A stretch of DNA of 10,028 bases from Cyclostephanos tholiformis (taxonomy: Eukaryota > Bacillariophyta > Thalassiosirophyceae > Thalassiosirales > Thalassiosiraceae), in NCBI GenBank assembly GCA_036939975.1, contig JALLPB010001393.1:1-10028 (forward strand), written 5' to 3'. The translations under genes and the position numbers were made by a program. Positions within the stretch are counted from its first letter, which is position 1; every line of letters starts with the position of its first letter. Of this stretch, positions 1 through 6,960 are shown piece by piece. Under the pieces are notes generated by a model. It made no database searches and was not told the DNA's origin. It saw only the letters and a program-made list of their open reading frames with translations.

Positions 1-435
1 CTACGAGTTTGGCGATTTTTAAGTGTTGCACAAACACAAATTTAATTTTGGGATCACTCCAATGTTAAATCGGAAGAGAAGTTCGAACATACTACGATAC
101 ACAAAACACAACGCAGGAACATAAATTACACTATGGCTAACACGAAGAATGACCCAACCCTTAGTAAAAAAATTTGGAGTAATACTACATAGGAACAGTT
201 TGATTCGAATAATTTTTCGCTAAGGGGTCAATTGTTCTGTTAGCTGTAATATCTCTTGTAAGTATGGTGTTACAGGACACGTAGGAATTGTTCAGGTCAA
301 ACGGCTAGGCTGAAACAGGAAGGCGAACCCTCGCAGAGAAAACCTGATGTCATCATCTCACGCTCTTGTCATGAATCAGAATTGGATTAATCATCACAAT
401 ATTATTTCTCAGCACTCAGCATCAATTTGTCTAAG
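1..435. other. Left-edge gap and 5' flank of the first gene
   Basis: This AT-rich stretch has no credible coding region. It must contain the promoter and 5' UTR of the gene starting at 436. Several ATGs lie in it (for example at 265, 348 and 372) and open only short frames. A good splice-donor match (TTGTAAGT, GT at 258-259) and a good acceptor (ATTATTTCTCAG, ending at 412) could mark a 5'-UTR intron that would remove these ATGs. At the very edge, frame 2 reads six codons and then a stop at 20-22, which could be the tail of an upstream gene but cannot be supported. Confidence 0.5.
258..412 (+). other. Possible 5'-UTR intron of the gene at 436
   Basis: The donor GTAAGT begins at 258. The acceptor CAG ends at 412 after a pyrimidine-rich run, giving a 155-nt intron of plausible size for a diatom. 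Removing it would delete the upstream ATGs at 265, 348 and 372 and leave a short leader ending just before the ATG at 436. The call rests only on consensus matches; no transcript evidence is available here. Confidence 0.3.
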
Positions 436-1287
436 ATGGACCCACCGACCAGCGGCGTCCACAAGCGCAAGCACGATCGGTTGGATAACCTTCGTCGCTC
501 AAGGAATCGATCAGTTCTGCAAATCGTTCAGACTTTGGAAATTTGTGCGAAAAACGGGGTATGTACACCGGTAATTTCGCCCACGAGGGGATGCCCGCCA
601 ACCCGCATCGGGGAAAGGAACGATTCGGCGATGTTGACGGGCCCGACGATCATCTTCGATGTAACTGTTTGCGACGAACACGTCGTCGAAAAAAGCGAAC
701 ACGGTAATGATGATGACACTTTCTTGACGGCGATATCCACGATTCCAGGGTCGGTGGCTTCGAGGGTCGACGCCACCGTATTCGCGGCGAATGAGACACC
801 GCTCCATATCGGCGCGGTGACGCCAATTACGAAAATTAAGCCGCGCCGCAGGACCACGCCAAGATCCCCGCGTCTGGCCCCCTTTGACAGTGCGTCCGAT
901 ACATGCGACAATGATCTAGCTCGTCGGATCGAGGCGATGGTGTTGGAGACTGAGACCGCCTACGAGAATCGACCGAAGCGCACGAGGCCGAGCGATGCAC
1001 GGCGTACCACGGCCGAGCATGCCAACATTGACGAGAAGGGACGTCTAGGCAGAGGCAACAAGTCCTTGATATCAGTCGAAAACGCTGCATGCAGCACACC
1101 AGACAGGAAGACGCATCGAGAGGGAATGAAGGTAGCGACACCCCCCAGCCCACATAGCAGGAGAAGGGCACTTGCAATTGATTTTTTTAGTCGTGCGTTC
1201 CACACACCATACTCAGACGACGTGCCGGAAATGAGCTCGGTTGGCAGTTCAGCCTCTGTTTCAAGCGAATGGTCCATCGGTGCATGA
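436..1287 (+). CDS. Unrecognised disordered basic protein with many Ser/Thr-Pro sites
   Basis: This 283-residue protein matches no family I recognise. The ATG at 436 has a strong context (A at -3, G at +4); the frame stays open only three codons upstream, with no earlier ATG. The sequence is Arg-, Ser- and Thr-rich, with basic clusters near residues 10-25 (HKRKHDR, LRRSRNR), 135-147 (KPRRRTTPRSPR) and 181-184 (PKRTR), which suggest nuclear localisation. It holds ten Ser/Thr-Pro pairs (T44, S48, T121, T129, T141, S144, T221, T235, S238, T257). Two fit the full CDK consensus, S48-P-T-R and T221-P-D-R. A cyclin-docking-like RxLxI motif (R244-A-L246-A-I248) is followed by two Phe. There are no membrane segments and the Ser-rich tail ends in EWSIGA. 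Inference: a nuclear phosphoprotein or CDK substrate. The ORF length and codon pattern support a real gene; the function is unknown. Confidence 0.65.
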   Translation: MDPPTSGVHKRKHDRLDNLRRSRNRSVLQIVQTLEICAKNGVCTPVISPTRGCPPTRIGERNDSAMLTGPTIIFDVTVCDEHVVEKSEHGNDDDTFLTAISTIPGSVASRVDATVFAANETPLHIGAVTPITKIKPRRRTTPRSPRLAPFDSASDTCDNDLARRIEAMVLETETAYENRPKRTRPSDARRTTAEHANIDEKGRLGRGNKSLISVENAACSTPDRKTHREGMKVATPPSPHSRRRALAIDFFSRAFHTPYSDDVPEMSSVGSSASVSSEWSIGA

Positions 1288-1525
1288 ATTGATGTTATGT
1301 TCCCTTGAAGCATGTTATTGCGGCGAAAATGAAACATGGGCTTAATTTTCAGTGTAAAAAGGGTTACGAAGCCATGTTCATAATAAATCTGATAAACGTG
1401 AGAGGTGATCAGTAGTAAATGTATTTAATAAGATGGTTCGATTCAACTCAACTTTAATTACGAGACATCCAACAATTTGAAGCGAATGCTTTCGTTTGGA
1501 GCGCTGACATGTTCCTTACTCTCTG
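1288..1525. other. Convergent 3' gap with a possible poly(A) signal
   Basis: This 238-bp AT-rich gap lies between the stop codons of two converging genes and must hold both 3' UTRs. An AATAAA hexamer at 1382-1387 on the plus strand, about 95 nt past the stop at 1287, is a candidate poly(A) signal for the first gene. I see no equally clear hexamer for the minus-strand gene and no coding potential. Confidence 0.4.
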
Positions 1526-2809
1526 TTATTGCATCACGAGGAACGACAAACTGCTATGATACACGTGGTTGACAGCATCGATGAAATCAGCATCCCCGTT
1601 ATTACTCGATATCTTGCCAAATGCACTAACCAATTCCTTAGAGTATACAAGATCTTCTTTATCGGATACAGATGCCTTCTTGACGCGATTATCGGCAGAC
1701 CAACCCGTAATTTTCGCCAATTCCTCTGAAAAATCACCCTTGCCTTCCACCTTAACAATATCGAAGTGTTCTTTCAGTACTTTCATTGCCATTTTGATCT
1801 TGTCCTTCGTATCCATCGGTGTATCGCGATCGGAATTTGATAGGAAGTGATCCAATTGGCCCTTCCACGGATTGGATAGTAGTGGCTCATAGGTGACCGA
1901 ATTTTCGATGTCTACTCTCGAAATTGCGTCATAAAATTCCGCCACGCTGCAATCACATTCAGTAAATCGATGCTTAGTGTGCTTGATGCTATGATCCAAT
2001 GGATCAGAGAAGATGACAGCCGCGACGAAATGGCAATTTCGTCTCTCTACGGTTTCACGCCAGGAAAGAAGAGTTTTCTCGTCGGTACCAAACGCCAACC
2101 CGTTCCTATGAGAGTGAATGATCGTCCAATCATTTTGGCCAATTCTTTGAATGTTCCTCTCCACCTTCATTATATACGACTCCCTTGAGTTAAGTTCCTC
2201 GCTAGAGATGAAGGAAGCGCCATCATTAGATTCCGCGAGAACTTTTATCCAATCGTTCAGTGCAACACCGCCCTCCCCTGGGATTTGATGGTCATATAAA
2301 ATCGCACCGCACTTGTAGGGTAGCTTCGTTTCATCAATTTTGCGCGTTCGTGCTGACATCGAGATAAGTCGAGGAAGGACATCGGCCACTGTTCCTTGAC
2401 CAGACGTGCCATTTCTCACAGCGAATTTTCTTTGATTGATCGGTAGGATCGGAACTGTGTCTTCGTCCGCCGCAATGGCTAGATCCTCTGGTGCATCCAT
2501 GGCGTTTTCGTAACTGTCGTCGTCGTCGTCGTCATCGAATGGAACGGCGACATCGTTCGCTACCTTCGAGAGAAGTTCGTGCGCCCGTTTCCTTGCCGAT
2601 ATGGCTTTATGGCGCGGAAGACCTTGACCCATTCTACGAAGCACTCGCCGTGACTCCTCCTTGGCGGCGTTAATGGCAAAACGAGAGCGTTCGACCTCGT
2701 TCTTTTTGGCAATTGTCCGGTAGCTTTTAAACCTAAACTGAATAATGGAATACAGGAGAACGCCCATCAACAATGTAATAGCAGCACGTTTTGTTCCGTT
2801 CTGTGTCAT
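1526..2809 (-). CDS. Sulfotransferase-like type II membrane protein with degenerate PAPS motifs
   Basis: This 427-residue protein has a short basic N-terminus, one membrane anchor (about residues 9-25) and a basic/helical stem. An Asp run (92-98) follows, then a luminal-type domain (about 165-420). The order of blocks resembles Golgi carbohydrate sulfotransferases of the HS2ST/Sulfotransfer_2 type. A PKTGGTS-like loop is seen as IPGEGGVAL at 176-184. A possible catalytic-base segment is IHSHRNGLAF (231-240). The RDPxERxxS block is seen as FSDPLDHSIKH (267-277), an acidic helix lies near 341-370 (LKEHFDIVKVEG...LAKITGW), and the C-terminal helix ends near 'VNHVY'. The family transfers sulfate from PAPS to glycans in the Golgi. 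Here the Lys and Ser/Thr of the first loop and the Arg and Ser of the second are replaced, so activity is doubtful. The start ATG has A at -3. The fold call is moderate; the substrate is unknown. Confidence 0.6.
   Translation of the reverse strand: MTQNGTKRAAITLLMGVLLYSIIQFRFKSYRTIAKKNEVERSRFAINAAKEESRRVLRRMGQGLPRHKAISARKRAHELLSKVANDVAVPFDDDDDDDSYENAMDAPEDLAIAADEDTVPILPINQRKFAVRNGTSGQGTVADVLPRLISMSARTRKIDETKLPYKCGAILYDHQIPGEGGVALNDWIKVLAESNDGASFISSEELNSRESYIMKVERNIQRIGQNDWTIIHSHRNGLAFGTDEKTLLSWRETVERRNCHFVAAVIFSDPLDHSIKHTKHRFTECDCSVAEFYDAISRVDIENSVTYEPLLSNPWKGQLDHFLSNSDRDTPMDTKDKIKMAMKVLKEHFDIVKVEGKGDFSEELAKITGWSADNRVKKASVSDKEDLVYSKELVSAFGKISSNNGDADFIDAVNHVYHSSLSFLVMQ
2516..2533. repeat. (GTC)6 trinucleotide repeat encoding an Asp run
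   Basis: Six perfect GTC units on the plus strand (GAC on the coding strand), followed by ATC, encode the seven-Asp run at residues 92-98 of the sulfotransferase-like protein. Being in frame, length changes would alter only the number of Asp residues in the stem region. Confidence 0.85.
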
Positions 2810-3218
2810 AATTTAATTTGGTCGCTCAGTTATTGTAGTACCGTTGCATGTGGATATCATATGCAATTCATCGTTGCAAAAAATAATATGAAGAAGGCCA
2901 ATTTACCAACTGACGATGGTGGGAATCTTGTCTTGTGTTGATGGTAGGTACAACATAAATATTATGTAGAAGGTATGTAGTACTCTACTTTCGCAGGTAC
3001 TCTTAACTTACCTATCTTTTAGTTTGAAAAGCTGAACCCGAACGAACGGATGACGCTCCACGCAAGAATTCGCCCCGCTAATTCTCCGTTGAAACAATAG
3101 GAGCAGATAAAATGGGAATGCTATGGGTGCTCCGATGCACAGCACTCACCGAAGAGATGATATTTTACCCCCTGGTAGCCCGAAATTTCTGAATAGATTA
3201 TTTATGCACTCATGATTG
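2810..3218. promoter_or_regulatory. Divergent promoter region between genes 2 and 3
   Basis: This gap of 409 bp separates two genes read away from each other, so it should hold both promoters and both 5' UTRs. It contains an ACATAA-ATA-TTATGT dyad at 2953-2967 and short repeated GTAGGTAC/GTAGTACT-like words at 2940-3000. No coding region is visible. On the minus strand a perfect AG|GTAAGT donor (GT at 3011-3010) suggests a 5'-UTR intron. On the plus strand two short upstream ATG frames precede the start of gene 3. No convincing TATA box position can be assigned. Confidence 0.5.
2910..3011 (-). other. Possible 5'-UTR intron of the sulfotransferase-like gene
   Basis: Read on the minus strand, ATAG|GTAAGTTA begins at 3011 and is a textbook 5' splice site. 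The nearest reasonable acceptor is CCATCGTCAG, ending at 2910, which gives a 102-nt intron, typical for diatoms. A further acceptor (AG at 2826-2825) would give 187 nt and remove two upstream ATGs. The acceptor choice is uncertain, and no transcript evidence is available. Confidence 0.3.
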
Positions 3219-3235
3219 ATGTACAGCACGGATAA
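3204..3235 (+). promoter_or_regulatory. Two tiny upstream ORFs at the start of gene 3
   Basis: ATG at 3204 opens a three-codon frame ending in TGA at 3213-3215. ATG at 3212 overlaps that stop as ATGA and opens seven codons ending in TAA at 3233-3235, past the gene 3 ATG at 3219. If the mRNA begins upstream of 3204, both would interfere with initiation at 3219, whose own context is weak (T at -3). This could favour the in-frame ATG at 3300. Confidence 0.3.
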
Positions 3236-5258
3236 CCTTTCGACATCATCATCTTTCTCCACGTTCACGACCCCACGAATAACGCACGACGCATTCAACA
3301 TGGACTGTCACACCGGATCCTCCTCAGATGCGATGCCGCGAGAAGGAAGATTGAGCTCATATGTGTCGCTTTCACAGACGGATGAGAGCCGCGGGCACGT
3401 CCACATCGGGCGGCTGGAGAATTCGATGCCCCACATTCCAGCGGAAGATGTGGTTCCCAACATTCATCCCGCAATAGCAAATGTGTCGTACCATGGAGCT
3501 GACATTGACAGGCCTCGTCCAACCCATCGCGAAGATTGCGACTCCATGGATGGGACGAATCACCCACAAATCAATAACATCATCGACCGTAGTGAATCTT
3601 CTATCGACAACGACAATCGCGTTCCACCGGCGGACTCAAATGCGCTGCCATTTCCAATCCGAGACGGCATCCCATCATCTGCGCCATTTGCATCATCGGA
3701 TACTTATTTGCCTCGTCTCGCAATGAGTAATGTGTCACTCGAGCACGATATGGGCGACTGCCATTCCGAGTGTTTGGTCGTGGAGGGAAGACTTGCCGAT
3801 TTTTCGGACAATGATGAATACATCGATGATAGTAGTGACACCGATGAAGGCGGCATCGTTATACTTGATGAGTCTACCGAGGAAGAATACGAAGAGGCAA
3901 TGCGTGAATCTTCACGGGAAAGCCAGCATACTCGGCCTCGTGTGCACTTGCCCTCGCCAGACACAAGTTGCACTTCCAATACTTTCAAGAAGGCGCGGAT
4001 GGGAATCACACAGGCATCAATGTATGAAAACGATCCAATTGTATTACAGGCGGCAGCGCGTGTGAATGCAATATTTTCCAATGCTCATCCATCCTTTGCA
4101 AATGAATCAGTAGATCTGGAACAATTGTTGCGTGAAGCAGATGATCGTAGCTACATTCAAATGAACGATAATTACAGAGATGAAGGACACGCAGAGGAGT
4201 TTAATCGAAGCGATTCCCAAAATGTCTCAAAACAGCATTTCTGGCAAAGGATGCCCTGTTCAGCGTCTATCAATGAAATATCAGAGCCACGGCGACAATA
4301 TCAAAATCTGGCGACACTAGCATCACAATCGCATACACCCGTTCGTGCAACTAGGATAAGGCACGACAAATACTTAGTTGAGGTCAGCATGCATCGGTCG
4401 AACGATACGACTAATCAGAATTCGGATATTAGAGAGGTAATAGACGTTATGGCGAATGTAGAATTACTGCATTTGTGGTTTGATGCAATCCCGGCAGTCT
4501 TTGATGCAACTATCCAAGATGGAGGAAGTGGTGGCGGAAACGGGGCATCATCCCCTCAATCGTCGTCATCATCACCCCTGAACTCAATGGATGGCAATGT
4601 CCTTGCTGCAAATGATGATGCCAATCGTCAGTACGATGGTCAATGGGTCGAAATATCGACCCCTCCGTTGAAAATACCATCAGATGCGCGTGTTAGTGGG
4701 TGCTTGCGCGCCTTTCGCGTCAGTCTTCGATCATTACTTGGCTTCCCTCCGAGAATACGTTCCATGATCTTTGTTGAGCGTAGCTGCGGTCGGATGGGGA
4801 TGACCTTGGGACCATTTCCCGACGGATTCCTGTGCAGCGGTGGAACCATGGCCTATCATACATTCAACGTCCGGATAAGTAATGATGAGGAAATCGGCGA
4901 CGTCGCCACTAATAATAGGCGGTGTGTTGTAATATCCGACGAGGTCCGATTGCAAAGAGGCGGCGCAGATGATGACTTCATCGGGAGGACAAGGAGGACA
5001 AGTTGTTGCATCTGCTCCGTATTTCGCTTCGTACTTGGCTTATTGGAGTGGGCTCTGTTGTATAGATGTTATCAACCAGATTTGGCAAGCTACATGCAAC
5101 AGAGTTGCTCGAGCTTGGAAAGGCTGCGATCGCTCGTTGAACGAGGAGGAGAATCGGCTGCATATCATGGTGGTGGAGAGTTGATAACGGGCGGCGAGGA
5201 TTGGCACGGCGAGGATGCCACTGACATATTGGGCAGTCCTTTACTGGGAAGAATGTAG
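3219..5258 (+). CDS. Large acidic protein with a possible C-terminal START/SRPBCC-like domain
   Basis: This 679-residue protein has two parts. Residues 1 to about 380 are disordered, Ser/Asp-rich and acidic, with a dense acidic patch at 195-228 (DFSDNDEYIDDSSDTDEG, then IVIL, then DESTEEEYEE) that matches a SUMO-interacting motif. Residues about 384-644 look folded: ELLHLWFDAIPAVFD (415-429), QWVEISTPPLKIP (475-487), a Ser/Gly-rich loop between them, GFPPRIRSMIFVER, GMTLGPFPDG, a strand pair near AYHTFNVRIS and RRCVVISDEVRLQ, a hydrophobic helix (about 597-616) and a final helix (YMQQSCSSLERLRSLVE). The strand/helix order suggests a START/SRPBCC lipid-binding fold, which is inference. The hydrophobic stretch CICSVFRFVLGLLEWALLY could instead be a membrane segment. 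The start at 3219 is the first in-frame ATG but has T at -3; the ATG at 3300 (CAACATGG) is a strong alternative and costs 27 residues. Function unknown. Confidence 0.65.
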   Translation: MYSTDNLSTSSSFSTFTTPRITHDAFNMDCHTGSSSDAMPREGRLSSYVSLSQTDESRGHVHIGRLENSMPHIPAEDVVPNIHPAIANVSYHGADIDRPRPTHREDCDSMDGTNHPQINNIIDRSESSIDNDNRVPPADSNALPFPIRDGIPSSAPFASSDTYLPRLAMSNVSLEHDMGDCHSECLVVEGRLADFSDNDEYIDDSSDTDEGGIVILDESTEEEYEEAMRESSRESQHTRPRVHLPSPDTSCTSNTFKKARMGITQASMYENDPIVLQAAARVNAIFSNAHPSFANESVDLEQLLREADDRSYIQMNDNYRDEGHAEEFNRSDSQNVSKQHFWQRMPCSASINEISEPRRQYQNLATLASQSHTPVRATRIRHDKYLVEVSMHRSNDTTNQNSDIREVIDVMANVELLHLWFDAIPAVFDATIQDGGSGGGNGASSPQSSSSSPLNSMDGNVLAANDDANRQYDGQWVEISTPPLKIPSDARVSGCLRAFRVSLRSLLGFPPRIRSMIFVERSCGRMGMTLGPFPDGFLCSGGTMAYHTFNVRISNDEEIGDVATNNRRCVVISDEVRLQRGGADDDFIGRTRRTSCCICSVFRFVLGLLEWALLYRCYQPDLASYMQQSCSSLERLRSLVERGGESAAYHGGGELITGGEDWHGEDATDILGSPLLGRM

Positions 5259-5767
5259 CAAGGCGTCCTCGCAAATGGCTTATTAAACAGTTACATAATT
5301 GCTATTTTCCTCTGTTAATTCACGAGGTTATTGTATACCTCTAATAGTCATGTTCACATCAACCAATTCAACCTGTATCCCTCAGTAAACTCGAAAAAAC
5401 TGTAGCAGATTGTCTTACCAAAAAATCTATCATGAAGTTTAGATGTAAGCTGTATCCTCCTCGGTTCTCTCTAGAGAGAACATTGGATGATAGGGGGGCA
5501 GGGTCTGGTAATAAAATAGGCCCAATAAAATATTACTGTGCTCAACCCCATTCAACGCTGCTCTCATTCGAGTTTTGTTACAACATGAATCAAAATGGCG
5601 GGAAAATCGCCCCCTCCACGAACACAAAAATTGTGAGCCAGAGCTGAGACACCGCCGCCGCGGGACGAGTCTCTATCCAAACGCTTCATCCATTGTGCTG
5701 CGCGAACCCTCCAGCCGATCCGATTAAACAGCACGCGAGGTTAGGAAGGGGATAAATAACTACTACC
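5259..5767. other. Gap between gene 3 and the NOSIP gene
   Basis: These 509 bp hold the 3' UTR of gene 3 and the promoter of the NOSIP homologue. ATTAAA at 5282-5287 and AATAAA words near 5511 and 5525 are possible poly(A) signals. An 18-bp perfect palindrome lies at 5464-5481. The 120 bp before 5768 are GC-richer (a GCCGCCGCGG core near 5653). A 71-codon frame at 5432-5647 shows no family likeness and biased composition, and I do not call it a gene. Confidence 0.45.
5464..5481. repeat. 18-bp perfect palindrome (GTTCTCTCTAGAGAGAAC)
   Basis: The sequence GTTCTCTC-TA-GAGAGAAC equals its own reverse complement over 18 bases, with no spacer, and the match ends at both edges. It lies 206 bp after the gene 3 stop and 287 bp before the NOSIP ATG. 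It could be a binding site for a homodimeric regulator or a hairpin in the gene 3 transcript. Confidence 0.8.
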
Positions 5768-6742
5768 ATGACCAGGAAATCGAAGCAGCCCGGGGGGCAC
5801 AATCCCCTAACCGCCCACGAGGTGAAGCGACTCAAATCCTGCGGTTGGGGGACGCAGGCTACACGCTTGTCGACCGCGTCTCACTTACCCTTCGGACGGT
5901 GCTGCCTCGGCCTGTCGCCCATAGCGGCTGGGGACGCCGTTGCGACCCCGAGTGGTCACGTCTACTCGAGGGAGGCGATTGTGAATTACCTACTGACGAA
6001 GAATGGGGAATTGAGGAGGAGGAGGGAGGAATACGAGAGGAAACGCTTATCCGTGGAGGAACGACGCGTGGAGTGGGAGGAGAGGGAGATGAAGGCGAGG
6101 CGGGAGGCGTTCGCGAGGAAGGATCAGGGGGCGATGTCGATGTCGTCGTCGTCCACGACCGCGTTGGTAGTGCGGGATGCCGAGACCGACGTTCCCGTTC
6201 GTGGGTACGCCGCCGCTGCATCGGCCGCGGGGACAGGGCCAGGGACAGGGACCAGAGGAAGGAGGGCGGAAAACTCCCTGGCGCATGTATCCTACTGGCT
6301 CGCATCGTCCCAACCTCGGCGGGGGGAAGACGGCGATGACGGCTCCGTATTCGACTACGCTCGCGAGATCGCGGCACTCCCCCCCCCTCCCCCCGATCGT
6401 CCCGCGAGTCCAATGTCCGGGGAGCCGCTGAGGTTGAAACAATTGATACCGTTGAATTTGGTCCACGAGACATCGGCGGCGGGGGAAAGCAACGACGGTG
6501 GTAGGGTATTGTGCGCGGTTTCGCACAATGCCATCACGACGCAGTCCGTCATCGTCATTAAGAACACCGGTCAGGTCATGCTGAAATCCGTATACGAGGA
6601 GCTTGCGTTGCCCAGCATGACATGCCCGGTAACTGGAAGGAAATTCAAGGAGAAGGACGTGCTGGAGCTGGTACGTGGTAGAAGCGGATATGCGGCCAGT
6701 GGAGAGGTGATTGCGAAGAAGTACAATCCCACATTAACTTGA
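5768..6742 (+). CDS. NOSIP: NOSIP-type U-box E3 ubiquitin ligase
   Basis: This 324-residue protein is close in length to animal NOSIP (about 300). The N-terminus MTRKSKQ, the LTAHEVKRLKS...GTQATRL block (14-34) and the first zf-NOSIP/U-box half (41-79; PFGRCCLGLSP, TPSGHVYSREAIVNYLL) are typical. A charged coiled coil follows (about 80-118, Glu/Arg-rich). Next come an Ala/Gly/Thr-rich linker, the SYWLASSQP signature (175-183) and PASPMSGEPLRLKQLIPL (212-229). The C-terminal U-box (246-312) shows LCAVSHNAI, NTGQVMLKSVYEEL, CPVTGRKFKEKDVLELVRG and GYAASGEV. U-box proteins bring E2 enzymes to substrates; family members are nuclear and cytosolic and often spliceosome-associated. The name does not imply nitric oxide synthase here. 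The ATG has A at -3. The linker contains a run of Cs encoding Pro (6379-6394). Identification is strong; the substrate is unknown. Confidence 0.92.
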   Translation: MTRKSKQPGGHNPLTAHEVKRLKSCGWGTQATRLSTASHLPFGRCCLGLSPIAAGDAVATPSGHVYSREAIVNYLLTKNGELRRRREEYERKRLSVEERRVEWEEREMKARREAFARKDQGAMSMSSSSTTALVVRDAETDVPVRGYAAAASAAGTGPGTGTRGRRAENSLAHVSYWLASSQPRRGEDGDDGSVFDYAREIAALPPPPPDRPASPMSGEPLRLKQLIPLNLVHETSAAGESNDGGRVLCAVSHNAITTQSVIVIKNTGQVMLKSVYEELALPSMTCPVTGRKFKEKDVLELVRGRSGYAASGEVIAKKYNPTLT

Positions 6743-6848
6743 TGGATTTTAATTGATACTTTGGTTTTTCGGCATCCGAAATTTGTCATGATGATTCATT
6801 TTATTTAGAGGGCATTCCTTATCGACTGGGTAGTTCAAATGGTCAGAT

Positions 6849-6855
6849 TGACTCA
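6849..6855. promoter_or_regulatory. TGACTCA (AP-1/GCN4-type bZIP site)
   Basis: The heptamer TGACTCA, centred in the near-palindrome ATTGACTCAAT (6847-6857 region), is the classic bZIP dimer site. It lies about 350 bp upstream of the dioxygenase ATG. Diatoms have many bZIP factors, but a seven-base match alone is weak evidence of function. Confidence 0.25.
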
Positions 6856-6960
6856 ATGTCTACTCTCCCACACGTACCTAATAAATCATTTGTTTAGCAA
6901 CTTGATAACCTGACCAGTGTTAACATCCATTTAGAGATCTAACAAAACCATATCAAAATC

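Noticed and set aside
1..22. Possible C-terminal tail of an upstream gene (six codons then TAA)
   Set aside because: It is too short to separate from chance.
836..1337. Minus-strand frames antisense to gene 1
   Set aside because: They show no domain likeness and overlap a frame with a strong ATG context; they look like shadows.
2995..3020. ACTTACCT resembling the 5' end of U1 snRNA
   Set aside because: The following sequence does not continue as U1; the same bases are better explained as a splice donor on the other strand.
5432..5647. A 71-codon plus-strand frame in the gap before the NOSIP gene
   Set aside because: It covers the palindrome and a G-run, has no family likeness, and its length is expected by chance.
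5859..6526. Long minus-strand open frames (204 and 159 codons) antisense to the NOSIP gene
   Set aside because: Their composition is extreme (Arg/Ser/Pro) and they mirror the GC-rich, Glu/Arg-rich coding strand, whose product has clear family motifs.
6820..6860. A GTAGTTCAAATGG stretch resembling a tRNA T-arm
   Set aside because: There is no matching acceptor stem, D-arm or anticodon arm around it.
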